A DNA stretch of 64,000 bases from assembly GCA_003168375.1 (NCBI GenBank), contig PMSI01000001.1, positions 806,001 through 870,000 on the forward strand, given 5' to 3'. Shown piece after piece: positions 59,631-64,000 of the stretch; the first letter of the stretch is position 1; the number at the start of each line of letters is the position of its first letter. Origin of the DNA: Vulcanimicrobiota bacterium (GTDB taxonomy: Bacteria; Vulcanimicrobiota; Vulcanimicrobiia; Vulcanimicrobiales; Vulcanimicrobiaceae). The notes under the pieces were generated by a model. That model was not told where the DNA came from. It saw only the letters and a list, made by a program, of their open reading frames with translations, and made no database searches. The position numbers were made by a program, and so were the translations under genes.

Positions 59631-60422
59631 ATGAGCGCCGAACCGGCCCCTTCGAGAGCCTCAGGGCAAGCTTTCGCGGCCCTGAGGGAGCGTCTCGACC
59701 GCCGTCACCGGGAGACGACGGCCGCTGCGTTCGCGCTCGGCGACGAGGTGCTGGTTCGCACCGGGATCGAGGCGTTGGACGCCGCTTTGGGGGGCGGTTT
59801 CCCGCGCGGGACGATCGTCACGCTCGAGGGTCCGCCGAGCTCCGGGCGGAGCGCGCTCGCAGCGCGGCTCCTCGCGGCGGCGACGCGGCGCGGGCTGGGA
59901 GCGATCGTCGGGGTGGATCTCTTCCCGCCCGCGCTCGCGGCGGCAGGGGTGCGGCTCGAACGGCTCTTGATCGTCAGCACCGGCGAGCCGCTCGAGGCCG
60001 CGCGGGCGGCCGACATCGTGGTCCGCTCCGGCGCGTTCACCGCCGTCGTCATCCCGGCGCTCCCGAGCGGGCGCGGCACCGGGGCCGCGACGTGGACGCG
60101 CCTGGCGAGCCTCGCGCACCGTGCCAACGCGCTGCTCGTCGCGCTCGGCGACGAAGCCTCGGCGGAGCTGCGCTACTTCGCCTCGATCCGGCTCGAGACG
60201 GCGATCGAGCGCGTACGCTGGAACGGACCGGCCGGACATCTCGGCGAGCTCGCGGGGTACGACGTGCGCGCAATCGTGCGCAAGCACAAACGCGCCGCCC
60301 CGGTGGGCGACGCGCTCGTGCGTTGTATGCCGTTCGAAGATCGTCCGCCGCTCGTCGACGTGCGCGACTGCGCCGTCGTCGCGGAGAGGCCGGCGGTTAC
60401 GCGCCGCCGCGGCGTGTCGTGA
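59631..60422 (+). CDS. imuA: ImuA/RecA-like SOS mutasome protein
   Basis: This 263-residue RecA-fold protein has the core GIEALDAALGGGFPRGTIVTLEG and a P-loop G67-P-P-S-S-G72-R73-S74, in which the usual Lys is Arg. This suggests weak or no ATP hydrolysis. It has the size and order of ImuA/ImuA' proteins, which work with ImuB and a DnaE2-type polymerase in damage-induced mutagenesis. Residues 5-13 derive from a diverged dispersed repeat. Expression should be LexA-controlled from the adjoining operator. The partner imuB-like gene is 1.7 kb downstream beyond inverted genes. Confidence 0.82.
   Translation: MSAEPAPSRASGQAFAALRERLDRRHRETTAAAFALGDEVLVRTGIEALDAALGGGFPRGTIVTLEGPPSSGRSALAARLLAAATRRGLGAIVGVDLFPPALAAAGVRLERLLIVSTGEPLEAARAADIVVRSGAFTAVVIPALPSGRGTGAATWTRLASLAHRANALLVALGDEASAELRYFASIRLETAIERVRWNGPAGHLGELAGYDVRAIVRKHKRAAPVGDALVRCMPFEDRPPLVDVRDCAVVAERPAVTRRRGVS
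59647..59670 (+). repeat. Diverged copy of the dispersed short repeat inside imuA-like gene
   Basis: CCCCTTCGAGAGCCTCAGGG at 59647 resembles the CCCTTCGACAGGCTCAGGAC element and is translated in the same frame as the first imuB copy (PSRASGQ here, PSTGSGQ there). Confidence 0.5.
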
Positions 60423-60436
60423 TCGCCGTGCGCGGA

Positions 60437-60763
60437 TCAGCGGTGCTGATGCGCGTCGTTGTGCTTGTCGTAGTAGATGCGATCGGAGAGGTTGTTCTGC
60501 TCGCGGTTGAGCTGCCGGTATTCGGCCGGCGTCAGATGGCCGTCGTTGCGGCGCAGGTCGCGGGCGCGCTGCGCGGAGACGCGGTCGAGACCGTTGTCGA
60601 GGCGATGGTACTCGCCGTACGTCAGCGAGCCGTTGCGCACGCCTTGGTTGATGCGGTGCTGCTGGTTGTCGATGCGCTGTTCGACTTCGCCGTCGGCGCT
60701 GGCGGCGAGCGGGGCGACGAGCGAGGCGAGGAGAGCGGTTGCGACGAGAGCTTTCGTGAACAT
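60437..60763 (-). CDS. Small exported protein with two repeats
   Basis: This 108-residue protein has a signal peptide (1-22) followed by two related 25-30 residue helical repeats: RINQGVRNGSLTYGEYHRLDN and DLRRNDGHLTPAEYRQLN. Each carries an NG/DG turn plus LT-x-x-E-Y, reminiscent of a degenerate EF-hand. Similar short exported proteins are common in soil bacteria, with unknown function. The ATG has AGGAG eight bases upstream. It is inverted relative to the flanking SOS genes. Confidence 0.75.
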   Translation of the reverse strand: MFTKALVATALLASLVAPLAASADGEVEQRIDNQQHRINQGVRNGSLTYGEYHRLDNGLDRVSAQRARDLRRNDGHLTPAEYRQLNREQNNLSDRIYYDKHNDAHQHR

Positions 60764-60900
60764 CGGGTGTCTCCTGAAGCGAGAATTTCGTCGATGAATG
60801 CGGTGCGGATGATCTCCGCCCGATCATCCTACGCTCGCAGCGCCGGTTCCATATCCCGGTCTCAGCGAACGTTCACCACGCTCTCAGTACCGTCTCATGT

Positions 60901-61377
60901 TTACATCTTGAGCGGGCGCGGCAGGATCGAGACCCCCGCGGCGTCGGCCAGCGCGCCGGCGTCGACCGCGAGCGCGCGGGCCGCGCTCGACGAACTCGGG
61001 CACGAGAGGTCGGGCGAGAGCTTCCCGCGGTATCCGATCTGCATCGACGAGCCGAACGAGACGCTCTTCATGCAGCGCATCACCGTGATGCGATCGAGCG
61101 GGCCGGCCGCGCGAAGGTCGGCGAAGAAGCGTTTGATCAGCGCTGCGGGGACGCGCTTTTTGACCGGGACGTCGCCCTGCTGCAGCGCCGTCCAGCCGGT
61201 CGCGTACACCCGCAGCCGGTATCCCGCGCGGTTCGTCGAGCCGGAGTCGAGGATCAGCGCCTCCCCGACCGTGGTCGGCACGCGCAAATACGCCGGGGGC
61301 GGCGCAGGCGACCCGGACGGATCGGGGATCGGCCCGTACGTCGGGACGGCAAAGGCGAGGACGAGCGCGAGCAGCAT
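60901..61377 (-). CDS. Exported protein of unknown function
   Basis: This 158-residue protein has a short signal peptide (1-13), a Pro-rich linker and a mixed alpha/beta region with two Cys (C102, C125) but no motif I recognise. Its ATG lies 21 bases after the toxin stop on the same strand, with GGGGGA about a dozen bases upstream. It may be co-transcribed with the toxin-antitoxin pair. The 137 bases between it and the next gene (60764-60900) show no gene or clear signal. Confidence 0.6.
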   Translation of the reverse strand: MLLALVLAFAVPTYGPIPDPSGSPAPPPAYLRVPTTVGEALILDSGSTNRAGYRLRVYATGWTALQQGDVPVKKRVPAALIKRFFADLRAAGPLDRITVMRCMKSVSFGSSMQIGYRGKLSPDLSCPSSSSAARALAVDAGALADAAGVSILPRPLKM

Positions 61378-61398
61378 ATCCGGTAAACGTCCCCCGGC

Positions 61399-61728
61399 TC
61401 AGATTCGGCGCAACGCTTGGTCGTATGCACGGTCATGTGGCGCAAGCGCGATGATGTGGACCCGCCGTTCCGCCTCATGCACTATGAACACGGCACGCCA
61501 CGATTCCCGACCGCGAAAGCGAAGGTTGGCGGCACGTGCTTTTTGCAAAGCTCCTGTTTTCTTCGGGTATTGCTTGGGATCGCGTCGGAGTGAGGCGATC
61601 AGCTCGGCCAGGTTGGGGACGAAGTCGCGACTTTGCGCGCCGTGCGCCGCAATCTTCTTAGACACTACCGGATGGAAACTAACGCTCCACGCGCCGACGG
61701 CCGCGGTTGGAATACCGGCGTCGGCCAT
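61399..61728 (-). CDS. RelE/HigB-type toxin
   Basis: This 109-residue protein resembles RelE/ParE-superfamily mRNA interferases. The helical N-terminus is followed by LIASLRRDPKQYPKKTGALQ, RAANLRFRGRESWRAVFIV and a C-terminal strand HIIALAPHDRAYDQALRR with basic residues typical of the active site. The ATG at 61728 lies inside the antitoxin gene, overlapping it by 50 bases. Antitoxin-first order with overlap is common for HigA/HigB-like and XRE-type modules. It would cleave mRNA when free of the antitoxin (family inference). Confidence 0.75.
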   Translation of the reverse strand: MADAGIPTAAVGAWSVSFHPVVSKKIAAHGAQSRDFVPNLAELIASLRRDPKQYPKKTGALQKARAANLRFRGRESWRAVFIVHEAERRVHIIALAPHDRAYDQALRRI

Positions 61729-62065
61729 TCGCTTCGTCGAGTGCCGCGAGCAGGGCGTCTGCATCGACGAATTCGCTCGCCGGCGCATGCGCACGGCGAA
61801 GCAATTCTTCATTGGAAGGCATGTTGAACTCCCCGATGGGCGCCAGGAGTTCGTGCACACCGACGTCCAACGCACGAGCGAGCTTTCCCAGAAGTTCAAG
61901 GCCCGGATTCGCGTAAACGCCCGATTCGAGTCGGACGACCGTGTAGCGCGAAATGCCGGCTCGATCGGCAAGATCGGCTTGCGAGAAACGCTTGCGCGCT
62001 CGCTCCGAGATGAGGTGGGCACGGAGCGTCTCCTGCGGCGCGACCGTTTGGGTCGTGTTCGTCAT
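61679..62065 (-). CDS. XRE-family antitoxin
   Basis: This 128-residue protein has a helix-turn-helix of the Cro/C1 type at residues 15-72: LISERARKRFSQADLADRAG, then ISRYTVVRLESG, then LELLGKLARALDVGVHELL. The 55-residue C-terminus should bind the toxin. The ATG at 62065 has GGAGG nine bases upstream. The promoter at 62107-62136 precedes it by about 40 bases, and autoregulation is expected for the family. It interrupts the imuA-imuB region on the opposite strand. Confidence 0.85.
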   Translation of the reverse strand: MTNTTQTVAPQETLRAHLISERARKRFSQADLADRAGISRYTVVRLESGVYANPGLELLGKLARALDVGVHELLAPIGEFNMPSNEELLRRAHAPASEFVDADALLAALDEANGRRRYSNRGRRRVER

Positions 62066-62106
62066 AGGTCTACGCCTCCTCATCACGCGCGGGCGGGACT
62101 GTGGCT

Positions 62107-62136
62107 AGAGTACGTCATCCACCTCGGAATAGTCAA
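62107..62136 (-). promoter_or_regulatory. Likely promoter of the toxin-antitoxin module
   Basis: On the minus strand TTGACT (62136-62131) and TACTCT (62112-62107) are separated by 18 bases. The start would be near 62100, 35 bases before the antitoxin ATG. The same 100-base gap must also hold any promoter for the imuB-like gene, for which I see no LexA box. Confidence 0.65.
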
Positions 62137-62166
62137 CTGCATGCCACATTTCGCGAGCTAATCTGA

Positions 62167-63726
62167 ATGCCGGCCGTCTGCGTTTGGATCCCGGCGTTCC
62201 GGCTCGCCGTCGCGCGGCTGACGAACGCCGGCCCTTCGACAGGCTCAGGACAGGCTGTCGACCTCGACGCCCCGCTGATCCTCGCCGACCGGGTCGAGCG
62301 CGGGCGCGTGGTGGACTGCACGCTGACCGCGGCCGCGCTCGGGGTGCGGCCCGGGATGACGCTCGTGCAAGCACAGGCCGTCGCGACCGACGCGCGGACC
62401 GTCTTCGACGATCCGGCCGCCGACACGCGCGTGTGGGCCGAGGTGCTCGAGGCGCTCGACGCGGTCTCGCCGATCGTCGAGGACGCCGGCCTCGGGCGTG
62501 CGTTCCTCGAGATGCACGGGATCGCCGGTGATCCGGCTGCCTGGCTCGGCGCAGTGCGCGGCGCGCTCGCTCCCCTTCGACAGGCTCAGGGTGACAAAGG
62601 CCTTCCGGTGCGGGTCGGGCTCGGGCCGAACCGGTTCGTCGCGCACGCCGCGGCGTCGTGCGGCGACGGCGTCGTCTGCGACCGGGATCCGGCAGCCTTC
62701 CTCGCCCCGCTGCCGCTCGATCTGCTCGCCCAGGGCGACAACGGTGCAATGGACGACCGCATCCGCGAGCGCCTGCGGCTGCTCGGAGTGAACACGCTGG
62801 GCGGCCTCGCCGCGCTCCCGCACGGTCCGTTCGTGCGTCGCTTCGGGATCGAGGCGGCCGCCTGGCACGACCTCGCTCGCGGCATCGATGACCGCCCGCT
62901 CAAGCCGCGCGCGCGTACGCTGCGGGTCGATCGCGTGCTCTACGGCGAGGGCGAGGCGAGTTCCGAAGAGCAGGTGCTGTTCGCGCTCCGCACGCTGGTG
63001 GGCTGGGTCGTCGACGATCTCTGCGCGGCGGGGAAGCGCGCGGGCCGGCTCGTGCTGCAGCTCGACTGCGAAGACGGCGAGACGCGCGAGCTGACGACGC
63101 GTGTCGCGCAGCCGACCGCGGTTCCTCGCGCGCTGTTCGAGCTGTTGCGCGCACGGCTCGAAGGGATCGTCCTGACCGCTCCGGTCGTCGGGTTGCGCCT
63201 CGTCGCCGAGGAGCTCGCGAGCGGCGGCGTCGCGCTCTCGCTGTTCGCGGCGAGCGTCCCCGACCCGGACGCGATCGGCGTCGTGCTCGCGCGGCTCGAC
63301 GCCGCGCTCGGCGAAGGCAAGGCGCTTCGCGCGCGCATTTGCGATGGATCGCGCATCGAACGGCGCTTCACGTTCGAGCCGTTCACCCTCGACACGCTCG
63401 CCACGTCCTTCGACACGCTCAGGACAGGCGCGCAGCCGGAACAGACGCAGCTCGCCGCAGCGGCGACGCTGCAGCTGCGCATCGTCACGCCGCGTCCGGT
63501 CAAGGTGCGCGTGATCGACGGCGCGCCGCGGTTCGTCGGCTCGCCTTCGCAACACGTCGTCGACGTCGCCGGGCCGTGGCGCGTCGAAGAAGGCTGGTGG
63601 GCGGCGGCGACCGGTGAGGGCGCGCCGCTCGTCCGCGACGAGTACGATCTCTACCTCGACGACGGCGCGCTGCTGCGGATCGCGCGCGAAGGGGACCAGT
63701 GGAGCATACGCGGCATCTACGATTGA
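62167..63726 (+). CDS. imuB: ImuB-like Y-family polymerase homologue
   Basis: This 519-residue protein is a Y-family polymerase relative of the ImuB type. It has the fingers/palm-like region with AVSPIVEDAGLGRAFLEMHGI, LPVRVGLGPNRFVAHAAA, a helix-hairpin-helix segment (LLGVNTLGGLAALP), the little-finger region and the ImuB-typical C-terminus (YLDDGALLRIAR... GIYD). The acidic catalytic residues of active Y polymerases are not evident, as expected for ImuB, which acts as a clamp-binding scaffold. Three short dispersed repeats are embedded in frame (about residues 23-30, 136-145 and 414-421). No Shine-Dalgarno or SOS box directly precedes the ATG. Confidence 0.85.
   Translation: MPAVCVWIPAFRLAVARLTNAGPSTGSGQAVDLDAPLILADRVERGRVVDCTLTAAALGVRPGMTLVQAQAVATDARTVFDDPAADTRVWAEVLEALDAVSPIVEDAGLGRAFLEMHGIAGDPAAWLGAVRGALAPLRQAQGDKGLPVRVGLGPNRFVAHAAASCGDGVVCDRDPAAFLAPLPLDLLAQGDNGAMDDRIRERLRLLGVNTLGGLAALPHGPFVRRFGIEAAAWHDLARGIDDRPLKPRARTLRVDRVLYGEGEASSEEQVLFALRTLVGWVVDDLCAAGKRAGRLVLQLDCEDGETRELTTRVAQPTAVPRALFELLRARLEGIVLTAPVVGLRLVAEELASGGVALSLFAASVPDPDAIGVVLARLDAALGEGKALRARICDGSRIERRFTFEPFTLDTLATSFDTLRTGAQPEQTQLAAAATLQLRIVTPRPVKVRVIDGAPRFVGSPSQHVVDVAGPWRVEEGWWAAATGEGAPLVRDEYDLYLDDGALLRIAREGDQWSIRGIYD
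62232..62254 (+). repeat. Dispersed short repeat in imuB-like gene, copy 1
   Basis: CCCTTCGACAGGCTCAGGAC starts at 62232 and is translated as PSTGSGQ within the N-terminal region, where homologues would not be expected to have such a Ser/Gly insert. Confidence 0.75.
62572..62600 (+). repeat. Dispersed short repeat in imuB-like gene, copy 2
   Basis: CCCCTTCGACAGGCTCAGGG at 62572, followed by TGACAAAGG, is translated in a second frame as PLRQAQGDK, between the conserved helix and GLPVRVGLG. Confidence 0.75.
63405..63428 (+). repeat. Dispersed short repeat in imuB-like gene, copy 3
   Basis: GTCCTTCGACACGCTCAGGA at 63405 is translated in the third frame as SFDTLRTG near the start of the C-terminal region. 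It is nearly identical to the copy upstream of the Rieske gene, there on the other strand. Confidence 0.75.
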
Positions 63727-63771
63727 ACCGATGGCGGGTGGGACCGGCGGCACAAACGGGCACGATGGACC

Positions 63772-64000
63772 ATGCACGCCGCCGGGACCCTGACGATCCG
63801 CTCCGCGGACGAGGACGATCTGCCGGCGATCGCCGCGATCCTCAACGCGGCAATCGCAACGCGCATCGCGACGGCCCAGCTCGAGCCGGTCGACCTCGCC
63901 GACCGCCGGGCATGGCTGCAAAGCCACGACGCCCGCCATCCCGTTTGGACGGCGATCGACGAGAGCGGGGTCGCGGGCTGGCTCAGCGTGCTCCCGTGGT
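63772..64000 (+). CDS. GNAT family N-acetyltransferase (3' partial)
   Basis: The first 76 residues of an acetyltransferase of the phosphinothricin/YncA-like group are visible: TIRSADEDDLPAIAAILN, then a basic/aromatic helix RRAWLQSHDARHPVWTA and VAGWLSVLPW, which match the N-terminal half of that family. The acetyl-CoA loop lies beyond the window. The ATG at 63772 is the first in this frame; no good Shine-Dalgarno is seen. Confidence 0.8.
   Translation, partial: MHAAGTLTIRSADEDDLPAIAAILNAAIATRIATAQLEPVDLADRRAWLQSHDARHPVWTAIDESGVAGWLSVLPW

Noticed and set aside
59585-62161. 858-codon plus-strand open frame running through imuA to imuB
   Set aside because: It is in another frame than imuA and reads through three opposite-strand genes with signal peptides and good Shine-Dalgarno sites; not a real fusion.

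Overview
The window is a GC-rich, gene-dense bacterial chromosome segment. Most genes start with GTG or ATG and many neighbours overlap by 4 bases (GTGA/ATGA). A TonB-dependent receptor implies an outer membrane. The SOS box is of the CGAAC-N4-GTTCG type best known from Gram-positive bacteria. A UbiD decarboxylase sits beside a UbiA/MqnP-type prenyltransferase, which fits futalosine-pathway menaquinone. The taxon is inference only: a high-GC, deep-branching diderm lineage such as Vulcanimicrobiota/Eremiobacterota (WPS-2) is my best guess.

Layout. 1-1678: last two permeases of a nucleoside-type ABC importer. 1688-5104: a two-gene unit encoding a HExxH peptidase and a metallo-beta-lactamase-fold protein with a histone-like Lys/Thr/Arg tail. 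5263-11472: serine beta-lactamase-like hydrolase, branched-chain aminotransferase, chromate transporter and two-subunit glycyl-tRNA synthetase. 11478-15677: small membrane protein, beta-propeller/phosphoesterase fusion and a secreted CxxCH protein. 15751-18038: cytochrome bd oxidase. 18062-19592 (minus): a fluoride riboswitch, a CPA2-type antiporter and an N-terminally truncated FluC/CrcB. 19693-21147: DUF4166 and membrane proteins. 21231-25722: NAD-linked formate dehydrogenase (catalytic subunit plus a fused 24/51-kDa diaphorase). 26091-30561: orphan hybrid histidine kinase and PolX. 30602-31714: nicotinate phosphoribosyltransferase.

31711-37265 is a visibly AT-richer island holding a type III-like restriction (res) and modification (mod) pair, fitted tightly between housekeeping genes. 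37365-41791: DJ-1/PfpI protein, HTH-like protein, type 2 IPP isomerase, TonB receptor and Rieske ferredoxin. 41849-45010: small conserved protein, rpsO with a strong sigma70 promoter and terminator, and pnp. 45062-48292: thioredoxin-like protein, acetyltransferase, a SpoIIE-like domain protein, and a membrane protein with a Pro/Thr stalk plus partner. 48296-53427: secreted and YciI-like proteins, UbiD/MqnP and a periplasmic binding protein. 53453-59526: M48-like/RDD protein, YihY, an acidic protein, quinone oxidoreductase and an M16 peptidase pair.

59592-63726 is an SOS mutagenesis cassette. A perfect LexA palindrome lies inside the promoter of an imuA-like gene. The imuB-like gene lies 1.7 kb downstream, separated from it by inverted genes that include an XRE/RelE-type toxin-antitoxin module. 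The imuB frame carries three in-frame copies of a short dispersed repeat. An acetyltransferase is cut by the right edge.

The most striking elements are the fluoride riboswitch, whose pseudoknot and Shine-Dalgarno-sequestering pairings are mutually exclusive, the split SOS cassette, and the tailed hydrolase/peptidase pair.
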